From NCBI RefSeq assembly GCF_954871325.1, contig NC_088777.1, positions 26,141,366 through 26,205,365 on the forward strand: a stretch of 64,000 nucleotides of DNA, given 5' to 3'. This DNA comes from Gordionus sp. m RMFG-2023. Its lineage: Eukaryota; Nematomorpha; Gordioida; Chordodea; Parachordodidae. Of this stretch, positions 50,148-60,574 are shown piece after piece (the stretch's first letter is position 1; each line of letters starts with the position of its first letter). The notes under the pieces are model-generated. The model worked only from the letters and a program-made list of their open reading frames with translations. It was not told where the DNA came from and made no database searches. The translations under genes and the position numbers were made by a program.

Positions 50148-50782
50148 ACTATCTTTTAGGTAACTGTGGCAGGATGGGACACTTTTCATTTATACCTGAA
50201 TAAGTTCCTTATTATTAAACCAATCTGGAATAAAGTACTGAATCTTTAAAGTATAAGCTATTTAAAATTATAGTTAATATATATTTAAGAACATTAGTTT
50301 TTTCAAATTAAATTTTCTTTCAGACCAACATATTATATATCTTTATCTTGTCAATTATGTAAATAATATCATTTTTTTAAAATGTTAATATATAGTTTAT
50401 TCAAAAAACGAATATACTAATCAAATATGCTATTGGTATTCGATTCGAATAATTTTTCGAATAATTATTATTCGATTAGATTTGAATTATCTAAACTATT
50501 TTAATTAGTTTTTGAATATAAGCATAATAATGAAATCATTATTCTTCAAGTCTCCTTATCTTTGAACCAGGACCCCCAACATCTATTTCTAGAAGGGTTC
50601 ACATCCATGCTTTGATAGCTATATTTATAATTCTAAACGATAAAGGCATTTATTTTTGGTAAGCTAAATACATATTCGTAAAAAGAATAATCACTATGAA
50701 ATACATTTTATAAGATAAAATGTCTAAACTAAACAGTAGCGACCATATTTTAATTATACTTACTCATGCAATACCGCTATAG
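50148..50782. other. Spacer, no gene recognised
   Basis: AT-rich DNA between the right target duplication of the Hermes-like hAT and the transporter exon. A stretch at 50594-50659 bounded by TTCTAG and GGTAAGC could be another exon, but its translation (HALIAIFIILNDKGIYF) matches nothing I recognise. Confidence 0.45.
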
Positions 50783-50900
50783 ATCTTAAAAAATATTATA
50801 AAGCTTTAAGTGCCGCGCCAGCATTATTACAAAGTGGTTTATTGTTTTTGGTGCCAGAAAGCCCGCGATATTTATTAGTTTCGAAACGAGATCCCATCAG
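50783..50900 (+). pseudogene. Isolated exon of an MFS sugar-transporter-like gene
   Basis: An exon-like block of 118 bp between an acceptor (CGCTATAG, ending 50782) and a donor (CAG then GTTTAT from 50901). It translates without stops to about 39 residues: LKKYYKALSAAPALLQ, then LLFLVPESPRYLLVSKRD. PESPR after a hydrophobic helix is the signature at the end of TM6 in sugar/inositol transporters of the major facilitator superfamily. Codons such as GCG, CCG, CGA and TCG stand out from the AT-rich surroundings, suggesting selection. I could not find neighbouring exons upstream or downstream; an LTR element begins 356 bp beyond. It may be a surviving exon of a host gene with long introns, or a stranded fragment. 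Confidence 0.65.
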
Positions 50901-51251
50901 GTTTATTTACTTAATTATCTTTATTAGTAGATAAATTTTAAAATAAACATTGTCGACAACACAGTTAAGTGTAAGACAAGTAATCATCATTTAGTCAGGG
51001 GCACTAATAGGTTGGTTCTTTCCACATAAATTTTATTGAAAGTGTTTCATTTTTTAATAATTTTGGGTTTTCACTTTGTTTTATAAATATGTTTTTCTCT
51101 AAAAATTTTGTTATAACAATTGTTTTAAAAAATTATTAATTTTTGCTTATTTTTCTTTCAAATTAGTAAACTGATTGTTCTTGTCTGAAGTCTAAAAGAC
51201 GTGTTGTATAATTTAAATAGAGCATCATACATCAAGGCGAGATCTGATAAG
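50901..51251. other. Spacer, no gene recognised
   Basis: AT-rich sequence between the transporter-like exon and the LTR element. If the exon belongs to a live gene this would be intron. Confidence 0.4.
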
Positions 51252-51256
51252 AATTC

Positions 51257-51494
51257 TATTCTGATGTCCAAATTGATCGCTATCTATTAACTAATCGCTA
51301 TCTATTAACTAAAAGATTGATTCTCGTTTTATAAAATTAACTCAATAATTCGATATAAATTACTTGATAGATTTTGTAAAATATAAGCCTAGAAATTTAT
51401 TGTACTTTCCAGTTAAAATATTATATATATTTTTATAAATAAAAACCTTAAATTTTTTAGTTAAATCTTGTCTAACTCCCTGCCAACCTTAACA
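51257..51494 (+). repeat. 5' LTR
   Basis: Runs from TATTCTGATGTCC to CCTTAACA. Matches 53304-53573 nearly throughout, including the tandem TCGCTATCTATTAACTAA motif near the start and CTAACTCCCTGCCAA near the end. Confidence 0.85.
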
Positions 51495-51506
51495 TGGTGG
51501 CAGCGG
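51495..51506 (+). other. Primer-binding site, tRNA-Leu type
   Basis: TGGTGGCAGCGG directly follows the 5' LTR. It is the exact complement of a 3' end reading CCGCTGCCA plus CCA, which from memory is the end of animal tRNA-Leu(AAG). The tRNA assignment is from memory. Confidence 0.7.
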
Positions 51507-51825
51507 AATTTAAAATTTTAAAATCTTTTAAATTTATTTTTTCTCTGGAAAATATAATTTAAATTGATAAAATGGTTAAATCAATAATGAGAAGAATTGT
51601 TAAACTAGATATCAAACTAGACGTACTAATTAAATTTGGGCTATGATGACTTACAAAATATTCTAAATCCACAGACAATATGATTTTAGCTACTGAAACA
51701 TAGACAACTAGATAAAAAAAGAGAAAAAGTTCTGGAATATTATGTTCATTCTAAAAACACGTAAGTAATGATTAATTTGAAAAAGTGAAAAATAATTTAA
51801 ATATTTAATTATAAATCTCTAAATT

Positions 51826-52281
51826 ATGAATAAACCTATATGGGACAATAACAGTAAAACAAAGTCCATAGACAAATTAGAAGATTATTTAATATTTTAT
51901 GATAGTAAGAATACTCTAAGCTTAATATGTAATTTACCAGATGATTTATTTTTGGTCATGAAAGCAATGTTACCAAGAGAGTTAGATTCAAGTTATGATG
52001 AAGCATTGTATACATTAAAATATTTATATAATTATAAATCGGCTACACAAATAAAAGAAAATTGTTCTAATAAAAATTTTAGTAAATCCTTTAGTATCAA
52101 AAAATTGAAAAATATTGAATTAAAACCAAATATTCAAAATGAAAGAGATTCTTATAAACTAAAAGAAATAAATTATATAATAAAATTTGAAACATTTGTG
52201 ATTATAAAAAATAAGGAAATAAACTTTAAAGAAAATAAGGAAATAATCATTAAAGAAAATAATGAAATAAAACTTTTATAA
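51826..52281 (+). other. gag-like reading frame of the LTR element
   Basis: An open stretch of about 150 codons in the usual gag position. Its first third (DKLEDYLIFYDSKNT, LSLICNLPDDLFLVMKAMLP, YDEALYTLKYLYNYKS) has the helical pattern and the Y-D-E/D-L-x-x-x-L-x-x-Y-x-x-x-x-S spacing of Ty3/gypsy gag proteins. The later part is Lys/Asn/Glu-rich and low complexity. No zinc knuckle is visible. Treated as part of a fossil element. Confidence 0.55.
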
Positions 52282-53290
52282 TTGATAAAGAATTAAATAA
52301 AACTGTGAAAATAAAGAAATGTAAAACAATTATTATTAAGAGAGGCAAGGTGAAAGTTAAACATCTTGATGATAAAAAAGTTTTTAAGAATATGATATGT
52401 AAATCATATATTAGAAATGGAAATAAAATTCTTTTTAGAAAGAACAATTTAAAGATAATTTATGATATGAAAAAGTTGTTTATATTGAAAAACAAGGGAG
52501 TAAAATTTAAAAAAATAAAAATAATTGAAATTTAATATTAATAAAAAATTATTATATAAAACGCTACAATTAAAGATATTTAAAAAAAAGATAAAATTGA
52601 AATTTAATATTGATAAAAATTATTATATAAAACGCTATTATTTAAAACGCAATATTATAATATAATAAAATTAAAATAAAATAAAACGCGACCAATTATT
52701 TATTTCATTCCAAATATTCAATATTTGATTAATTTATTCTGCTTCAATTATTCTTATTAAATTCTTTATTCTTTAAATTAATTCTATTTCGATTATTCGA
52801 CGATTCTTATTTTTTTACGACGTTATTCAACATTCTAAAATCATTCAATATCTTCGCAAATAATTTAATAACAAACAATGATAATAATTAACAGAAGGAT
52901 GACAAAGTTAAATCATATGACAACTAAACCGTTTATCAAAGATTTGGAGGGAGTAAGACAAGATAAGAAAGTTTACGAATAAATACCCAGATGATACCAT
53001 ATATTGAGAACAACAGACTTTAAGTTAACAATTACAAACATCAGTTTAGACAACCATGGTAGATTTGACCATATTATGGCAACCAAAGATTTATCAACCA
53101 ATAACTATCATTTTCCAAGACGAAACTATGACAGATTTTCTGATCAAAATAGATGGGAAACTCCTTGAACACGAAAGATTTATGTCTAAAGAGAACCTAG
53201 TCGGAATAGAACATTACCCGCAAGATATCAAGATTATATTTTGAACATAAAAGATTCACGTCCAAGAAGAATTTGAGCGGAGTTTATTTC

Positions 53291-53303
53291 TTAAGGGGTG
53301 AAA
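53291..53303 (+). other. Polypurine tract
   Basis: TTAAGGGGTGAAA immediately precedes the 3' LTR, in the position used to prime plus-strand synthesis in LTR elements. Confidence 0.65.
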
Positions 53304-53573
53304 TGTTGTGATGCCCAAATTGATCGCTATATATTAACTAATCGCTATCTATTAACTAAAAGATTAATTTTTTTCTATTCTTTATATTAAATTAACTTTA
53401 ACCTTATAAAATTAACTCAATAATTCGATATAAATTACTTGATAGATTTTGTAAACTATATAAGCGTAGAAATTTATTGTACTTTCCAGTTAAAATATTT
53501 TATATATATTCTTATAAATAAAAATCTTAAATTTTTTAGTTAAATCTTGTCTAACTCCCTGCCAATCTTAACA
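53304..53573 (+). repeat. 3' LTR
   Basis: Runs from TGTTGTGATGCCC to TCTTAACA, a TG...CA end pair, and is followed by the AATTC target duplication. It is longer than the 5' LTR by a segment of about 30 bp near 53370-53400. Confidence 0.85.
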
Positions 53574-53781
53574 AATTCACCTCTTTCAAATCGGCCCCTA
53601 TTGTTAGATTTTTGATATGTGTATATAGGGCCTCATAGTTATTCAAAATTGCTTAACAGTATTACTGCTATGCATCCATGTATATCAAATACTTCCAATC
53701 TACAGCAACTGAATGCCCAATTCAGATGCTATTTAATCCAACGCTTTTTATTTTTGCTAGACTAATTATATGAAATATATA

Positions 53782-54084
53782 TTATGTCAATAAAGATTCA
53801 AAAACATCTTTTATTGCATTGGACACCACTATTTCTAAAGGATAATTGACCTTTAGATACATTGCGCATAGACGCGTTGCTACATTAGATTCCTTTCTAA
53901 TCAAGACACTGGCGTAATCTGCTACTTAAAGAAACCAATAGATTTATAATTAAATGAAAAGGGTATGAAATCCCCTCTGCATCTTTTAATTTCAGTTTAA
54001 TCAGATCTAGAAATATAAAAATAGGTTCATCAAAAGAGTATCCTAAATTCCTAATATCGATTTTACATAAATAGCCAAGGTTTG
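53782..54084 (-). pseudogene. Unidentified coding remnant, minus strand
   Basis: Two overlapping minus-strand frames look like real protein. The upstream one (54084 to about 53902) reads NLGYLCKIDIRNLGYSFDEP, then IFIFLDLIKLKLKDAEGISY and PFHLIINLLVSLSS. The other (53925-53782, stop TAA) reads ADYASVLIRKESNVATRLCA, then MYLKVNYPLEIVVSNAIKDV and FESLLT. The amphipathic pattern continues across the frame change near 53925, suggesting one protein with a frame change there. Codons and composition are less biased than the spacers. I do not recognise the family. The 5' side is cut by the start of a hAT-like end at 54098, so it may be a host exon or the end of an unknown element. Confidence 0.4.
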
Positions 54085-54097
54085 TTTATATGACAAT

Positions 54098-57058
54098 TAG
54101 TGATGTTAATGTAACTAGTTACTTAAAAAATAACTGTAACTAGTTATATTTTTAAAATGGTAACTAGTAGTAACTAGTTATTATTTTTGAAATGTAACTG
54201 CCAAAAGTAACTAGTTACTTTTAAAGATATATTCAAATAATTAATTTTATTTTTAATATGTTGTGATAAATTAATTTTAAATTAAATTTATTTTTTAAAT
54301 TAAATTTATTAATTTAAAATTTTGTGAAAATGTCTGATTGTTATAATTTCCTGTTCAAATTGATTTTCTTTTCTTAAATTGTTACATTGCTGTTGGGCTT
54401 CATAATTTTGTAAGCAAATTCAAGTAATTTAATAAATTTTAATATTATATTTATTTACAAATGCAGCACAATATATTTTTTTCCGTCAAGTAACAAGCAT
54501 TGGAACTTCATATCATACATAATAAAAAAAAATTTAAATTTAGTACAAGGAAAAACAGACAGATTATTTTAGAATTTAATATTAAATTATTAATCATTAC
54601 TTACAAGAACCAAGTCTAACAAAAGCATAATTTTAAAAAATGATTGCTTTCTGAAATTTATTTTTTGATCTAGCCTGAATTTTTATTTATAATCAAATTA
54701 TATATAAATTAGACACATTTTAAAACTGTATGTTTCACTCATTAATTGATTATTCTATTCCTAATTTAGATAGTGTTATTTATATTTATCTCCTAGATAG
54801 AAACAGAATACAATATGAATTCTGAGTCAGATGATGAAGAAATTATACCTTCTCCTTCTACAATAATTGCAAAAAAAGGGACCTTCCTTGGCCAAGTTTT
54901 GAAAAATATTTTGAATTCCACAAAGAGAAGGCTGGTAGTAATACTAATATTATTGTCAAATGTCTCTTATGCCTACCATATAAAAAGTATATTGCAGCAT
55001 CTAAGTCATCACAGCTAATTTATGGAAACATATCTCTGTAAGTTTACATAAATTGTATTAATATTATATAGAATAATTAAATGAATTAACTTTATAAGAA
55101 TAATTAATATTAATTAAATATTTATATATATAAAACATATATCTATAGAGAAAGCATCCTAACCAATCCGTAAATATAAAACAAACCATAGATAATAAGA
55201 AAATTAATTCAGCCACATCAAGTAAGTTAAAACAAATAAATTTGACTTTGGTGGAAAATCAAATTTTAAAGGAATCAGCAAAGATAAATTTGATTCACAA
55301 ATTATTAAATATATAAATGGAAATCACCCATAAACAACCTGTGATGATGAAGATTTTGTTGAGCTGATAAACACCCTGCAACCTAATATGAAGATTATAT
55401 GCAGACAAACCTTAACCTTAAGAATATCAAAATATTTTGTTCAAATGAAGGATATTCTAATAGAAAAATATTTAGGGCCTAATTATGTTTGTACAACAGC
55501 TGACTGCTGGACAGCATTTAATCGGTAAATATTATTTTTTACTAAAGTGCACAATACATTTGGTTATCTTTTGTTATATTAATAATAGCCCCTATATTGG
55601 TATAACAGTACATTGGATTGATGTGGAGAAATTGGAAAGGCGTTCAGCTATTCTAGCCTGTCAAAGACTACAAGGTAGGCATAGATATGATGTGATCAGC
55701 AAAGCCTTAACTGCTGTTTTTAAGGAGTTCCATATCCAAAATAAAAATATCTGCACAATAATGGATAATGCAAGCAACCTTTCAAAAGAGTTTAGGTATG
55801 CCTAACTAATTTACTCTATAAATTATTTCTCTTAGAGTATTTAGCTGCCCATCTATTATAATGGAGGAAGATTCTGTTTCTGATATTGAATATATCTCAA
55901 TAGAAGATATAATGTCTTCTTCTGGGCTCTCCAGTTATATATTAATGACTTCGACTACCTTTCCAGGCATCGAAGATGTTCTTGCCATACATTAAACTTA
56001 GTGGCAACACAAGATGCCAACAAGTTATTTTTAAACAATGAGGGGTATAGGAAAGTTTATAACTTAGCTATATCTAATGCCAAAGTTTGTGGAACCTCCA
56101 AAATATTGGGCCATCCGCCGAACTTATTTAAAAAAAATTACATTCTCAACTCCCATATCCCGTTATAACAAGATGGGATTCATTTTATAAATCCCTGGCC
56201 AAAATATTATCGTTTTTAAATTAAGTGCCTGTGGAATTTGATTCATTATGTGATGAATTAAAATTGTGTAGATTCACATCAGATGATCGTGATTTTATAA
56301 AAGAATATTGTAGTGTAAATTTAAATTAATGTCTTATAAAAATTTACAATTTAAAAATTAGATTATGCAAAAGCTATTGATATTCTTGAAGGGGAAAAAT
56401 ACATGTATCTGGGTTATTATACACCAACAATAACACAAATACTTACATGTATGGCAGATGTGCAGGGATTAAAATATTGTCAACCTCTAAAGGATACTAT
56501 ATTAGCTAGTATTGAAAAAAGGTAACTTAAATCAAATAATTATTTATAAATTAATAATATCATGTTATAGGTTTAATAATCTTTATGATAATGACAACAT
56601 CATTGCTGCAATTCTTCACCCAGTTTTTAATAATTAATGGGCGTCATCGCTCAGTGAGGATTTACTTATTCCTTTACAAGATAAAAATATTCTTCAGAAT
56701 TTTGAATTGATATATATAGATTTTAATGAGGAAAAAAATAATAAATTATTTAATATTTTTTTTATAATATTAGTCCTAATATTTTTTTATTTATTTAAAT
56801 TATATGCTCGTATGAGATAAAATGAATTTTTCATTCAAATAATTTTATTTTAAGATAAAAAAGCGTTAAATAAAAGTATATCACCAAATGTATCTTATGG
56901 TATCTAATATATATCACCAAATATATCTTAAAAGTATCTAATAACAAATACAGATATTTCTAAACTAGGATCAGATATAGATACCGCTACATTTATAAAA
57001 GTATATCTAGATACGTCATTTTTTATTTAAAAGTATCTTGATACTTTAACAACTCTGG
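54098..57058 (+). mobile_element. Decayed hAT with mismatched ends
   Basis: The left end is TAGTGATGTTAAT followed directly by the palindrome GTAACTAGTTAC (54111-54122), repeated at 54207-54218. The right end is of another subfamily: ATATCTAGATAC repeats (56985-57020) and GTATCTTGATAC before TTTAACAACTCTG (ending 57058). A BED-finger transposase lies between. The flanking 8-mers (ATGACAAT and GTGGCCAG) do not match. It may be two elements joined by recombination or deletion. Confidence 0.6.
54815..56640 (+). pseudogene. hAT transposase with BED finger (decayed)
   Basis: Starts MNSESDDEEIIPSPST at 54815, an acidic N terminus like the hAT at 37062. A BED finger follows over a frame change (VKCLLC, then RKHPNQS after an intron at 55038-55148). 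Next are TTADCWTAFN (55495-55524), a 64-bp intron (55525-55588), YIGITVHWIDVEKLERRSAI and CTIMDNASNLSKEFR with the second catalytic Asp. A 40-bp intron (55796-55835) falls at the same FR/VF position as in related genes. Later pieces are CHTLNLVATQDANKL, YAKAIDILEGEKYMYLGYY and, after a 49-bp intron (56522-56570), FNNLYDNDNIIAAILHPVF. The dimerisation region with the last catalytic Glu is missing, as sequence turns non-coding after about 56640. Several frame changes and stops are present. Confidence 0.78.
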
Positions 57059-57560
57059 TGGCCAGCCTTTGGAATCGAATGCCTACTATTTCTTCAATCA
57101 TAAATCCATTAACAACATTCTCCTAGCTGCCCTCCAAATAGTTAATATCCCATTCAATCTTGAACCTATCCTATTATTAAATGATAACGCCTTACGCTCG
57201 GGTAGCCATCCCCTATCTCTTGCACGAACAGTCTTCTACTATTCTTGGGTTACACACGCATTGACTTTGCAGCGAAATATAACCTCCCCTTTTCCGGGAA
57301 ACAAAAATCGTTAAAATAATTAACACGTTTGTCTCAGAACACAGATTTTTTACCAAAAGTTTCTAACAACTTAAAGATATTCGGAAAGAAAACTCTAAAT
57401 TTTATAAAAATCCTTAGCAAAAAAAGACTGATTACAGATGACCATAATGAAGGGTTCTATATTAAGCAGATTTCTCTCGAAATCTGCCAATTTAATTTCT
57501 CTTCCTTGGGTGATATGTTTCTTTTTTTGTTCTGTTTTTTTTTCATATAATTTTCAATAC
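57059..57560 (+). pseudogene. Degraded LINE 3' fragment (restriction-like endonuclease)
   Basis: The open piece 57069-57314 reads NHKSINNILLAALQIVN, IPFNLEP, then YYSWVTHALTL. It lines up with RCNALIKRALQSAG, FPATLEP and LAWDFSCVDPL of the LINE at 26.6 kb, the C-terminal endonuclease. The catalytic RPD and D positions are changed (to SGS and V). Upstream LINE sequence is not seen, because a hAT right end abuts it at 57058. A second open piece in another frame (57329-57550) is probably its tail. Related to, but diverged from, the first LINE. Confidence 0.55.
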
Positions 57561-58124
57561 TTTCTTAAATATTTTTTTTTCCTATTATTATATTTTTTTA
57601 AAATTATGTGATTATTTGATTTTTTTAATAAAAGAATTTTATTTTCAATTTGAGTAATCATATAATATATTAAAACTTATATATTAAAATATAATTAAAA
57701 GGGGGGGATTGTAAGATAAATTTTATAATATTATCTTGTATAGAGCCAAGGATGGAGTTAAAACTGGATCTGATATAGTGTTAAAATTTTTCGAAAAGTC
57801 CCCACGGCCAGTTTTTTTGTATTAATTTCCGGCTATCACATTTTTAACATCTATATATATCACCTGGCTCTCTATTTCTAACAACCGTTTTATAAATCTA
57901 TTGTGTTTGATTGGATCATATTATAAATAGCTTGCTTAATTTTTGTGAATTTACTTTATTATTTATAGATTATTTGAGTTAGATAGCTCTTAAAACACAA
58001 AGAAAGAGACATGTTATAATTTATTTTCAAATAGTATTAATCAAAATCAAAATATTAGCATGAAATTCAAAAAATTTTATCAATTATAAATGTAATGGCT
58101 GGCCTATTAAAATTTCCAAAAGAT
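57561..58124. other. Spacer, no gene recognised
   Basis: AT-rich sequence, no coding signal. A GGGGGGG run lies near 57702. Confidence 0.5.
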
Positions 58125-58281
58125 CAAAGATCTGCGAAGCCCTACCTGATTTATTATGTATAAATTGTCCGGCTCGGTTCGAAATTTTTTTATGAACAAA
58201 TATCCGGCTCCGTTAAAATTTTTGCCCGACCCGTTATAAATTTTTTTAAAATTTACCCGGCCCGGACTTTGCAGATCTCTG
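58125..58281. mobile_element. GC-rich MITE fragment (GGCCCGG family)
   Basis: From CAAAGATCTGCGAAGCCC to CCCGGACTTTGCAGATCTCTG, an imperfect inverted pair. ATCCGGCTC, GCCCGACCC and ACCCGGCCCGG blocks are separated by A/T tracts. It appears to interrupt a hAT C-terminal remnant at CTGTAAAcATTTTT, where the related element at 29.4 kb is continuous. No clear target duplication. Confidence 0.6.
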
Positions 58282-58749
58282 GTCTGTAAACATTTTTTGC
58301 CATACTAAAAAGTCTTTCTACTGAGGCACTTGATGATAACAACTTTATATTGGGATAATCTTAAAATATAAAAATCTTGATACATTTTTTTTAAAATCTT
58401 TAAAAATTCGATGTGCCAAAATTTATATCATTGCTTATATCCTTTTCAGGGATGCAGAAAAAATCTTATAACAAATCTGTTGTTTCTTCAGAGATTAGCT
58501 ATTTACATTTAGTTGGAAACTTTCATAATTCATCAACTAATCTCTATACTAATTCTTTTTTTCTTTAAATTTTTTTTTCATTTAAAGCCAAGTTCAATCA
58601 AGTTTGAATAAATATTTTTAATATAAAAAGCGCCATATAAAATTCAAATTATATCAAAATCTCTAAGAATATATTTAGATAATATACTTATTATAACAAT
58701 GTATCTAGATACTGATAATTTTTTTTATATAGATACTTTAACAACACTG
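58282..58749 (-). mobile_element. hAT fragment with GTATCTAGATAC end
   Basis: The right end TTTAACAACACTG (58749) is preceded by GTATCTAGATAC (58701-58712). The interior aligns with 29380-30114 (CCAAGTTCAATCAAGTTTGA against CCATGTCCAATCAAGTTTAA). Only one terminus is visible, so it is a partial copy. Confidence 0.72.
58290..58470 (-). pseudogene. hAT transposase C-terminal remnant
   Basis: Minus-strand reading gives DFFCIPEKDISNDINF near 58440, then PNIKLLSSSASVERLFSMAK near 58320: the dimerisation segment with the last catalytic Glu. It is homologous to 29378-29850 and equally truncated upstream. Frame changes lie between the two recognisable pieces. Confidence 0.7.
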
Positions 58750-60574
58750 AAGATTTTGATTATAAATATTTTATTTATTATTTAAGTAGCCGGCCAGATC
58801 AAATATTATAAGATTATATTAGCAAATATAAAGAAAATAAATGAAAATAATGTGTCAATTACAAATTATATAAACCAGAAAATAGTATGTTATGTACTTT
58901 CTAACTATGTGCAATATGCCATTTTTTTATTCACTTAAAAATTTTAAATATTTTAAAAAGTTTAAATTATTTTTTGAAATAAATAAAAATATTAGGTAGG
59001 GAAGTTAATTAATTAGAAATAGGGTCATTCATCAAGACTTTTCTTAATATTTGCAGATTTTATGATGTTTAAATAAAATCTTGTCCAATGTGCCCCGACC
59101 CACCAGCTGTAATAAACAAACAAAAAAGGCAAAAAAACCCATAATATGAATAGGGGTTGCTTCTGAAGATAAAGGTAGCCCGACGTGCGATGAACTAATA
59201 CCACAAACCCGATAATAAAAACATGTTTAGAAAGGAAAATGAAAACTCGTTAGCGATTTTGAATTTCTTTATTTTATTATATGAATAAAAATGACCAAGG
59301 ATCCGAACTACAAATATCTGTCAGGTTTAAATAAAAATAACGGTTTATGTTTTACGTTCTGTTTGCAAAAGAATAATATCAGTTAGGATTGAACTTTTAA
59401 AAACTGATTTGAAACTTTTTGCATAAAATTGTATTAGAATGATCTAAAGAGAAGCATATCTATATTCAATATTTTCTTTTGTCAAACTTGAGTAGCTGGT
59501 ACCGTTAAATAGCAATATATAAATATATAAATAGTTACTACTTATCAATCAAAACTGATTATTAATAATCTTTAATAGACTTAGAATATCGAATAGACAT
59601 TATAGAGGTTCTGTTCACGTTCGAATAACAAATTTTTTAATGGTTTTTTAAGTTAGGTCAGGGATCTTGAACAAGGGCATTTTTGCGTTCCTGTTTCGTT
59701 TGAACTTTTGGACCATTCCTGAAATATCCTAGAAATTATCTAAAAATATTTTTAAATCTACACATTTTAGTTAATCTTTATTTAATCATTAAGTGAATCA
59801 ATTATTACATCGAAGCAATAATTAAAAACAAAGTTAGCAAGTCGCTGCTTAGAAGTTGGATATTTGTCCGAAAGGAATTACCGATAATATATTAAATGAA
59901 GAAATATTTTGGACGAAAAATTTAAAATTTATTCTTTAACATTTAGCTATCTTATTGTTGTAAGTTTAAAGGGATAAATGTACTTTATCCCACGTAAAAA
60001 ACGAGATGCTTAATTTGGAAAACACATAATTTAATCATGCTAAGATTTTATAATTTCTCTATCTGAAGAAAAAAAATTAAAGATACTATTTGAAAACAAA
60101 AATCAATCAAACATTAACTTACCTGTTTAAAGGGAACATCTTACTTAGTGAGTTTGAGGAAGCATGTGAGATAATATAAGTTAGGCCTTTTACAAGATGA
60201 TGATAATCAAAATATTTTTAGTGATATCATAAATTTCAGAAGTAAAAGTGGCGGTATGTTTAATAGCCAAAATATGTGGAAAACAGTAACTTTCAAAAAA
60301 AACAATCAGATTTCGGCCGCAAGTTTTTGGAATAGGCTTTTTCCACCTTGAAAATGTGTCTAATATCATTGAAACAATAATGCAAAAATTATGAATTATA
60401 CTAATAAAATATACTATTTTATTTCAAAATTATATCATAAATTTAAAACTATTTTTATTTTCCTCGTGATTATTTTAGTTTTCTCAGCATTAACAAATCT
60501 TTTAACTTATTTATTTTATTGATAAAATTTTTCTCGGATTCAAGTTAGTATAATCAAATGGAGAGAGTCCCTTA
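58750..60574. other. Spacer, no gene recognised
   Basis: About 1.8 kb of AT-rich DNA. I saw no reading frame with recognisable motifs, no tandem repeat and no terminal-repeat pair. Confidence 0.5.

Larger units (their letters stand above)
51257..53573 (+). mobile_element. Small Ty3/gypsy-like LTR retrotransposon (non-autonomous fossil)
   Basis: Two direct LTRs (51257-51494, 238 bp; 53304-53573, 270 bp) enclose about 1.8 kb. The 5-bp target duplication AATTC flanks it (51252-51256 and 53574-53578). A primer-binding site follows the 5' LTR and a purine-rich tract precedes the 3' LTR. The inside has a gag-like frame but no recognisable protease, reverse transcriptase or integrase, so it is non-autonomous. 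By eye the LTRs differ at roughly a dozen bases plus one length difference of about 30 bp, suggesting a moderately old insertion. Confidence 0.85.

Noticed and set aside
50594-50659. Upstream exon of the transporter gene
   Set aside because: It has plausible splice sites, but the peptide does not match any transporter segment I can recall.
52305-52535. Second gene inside the LTR element
   Set aside because: Lys/Ile/Asn-rich low-complexity translation with no enzyme motif; listed only as part of the fossil element.
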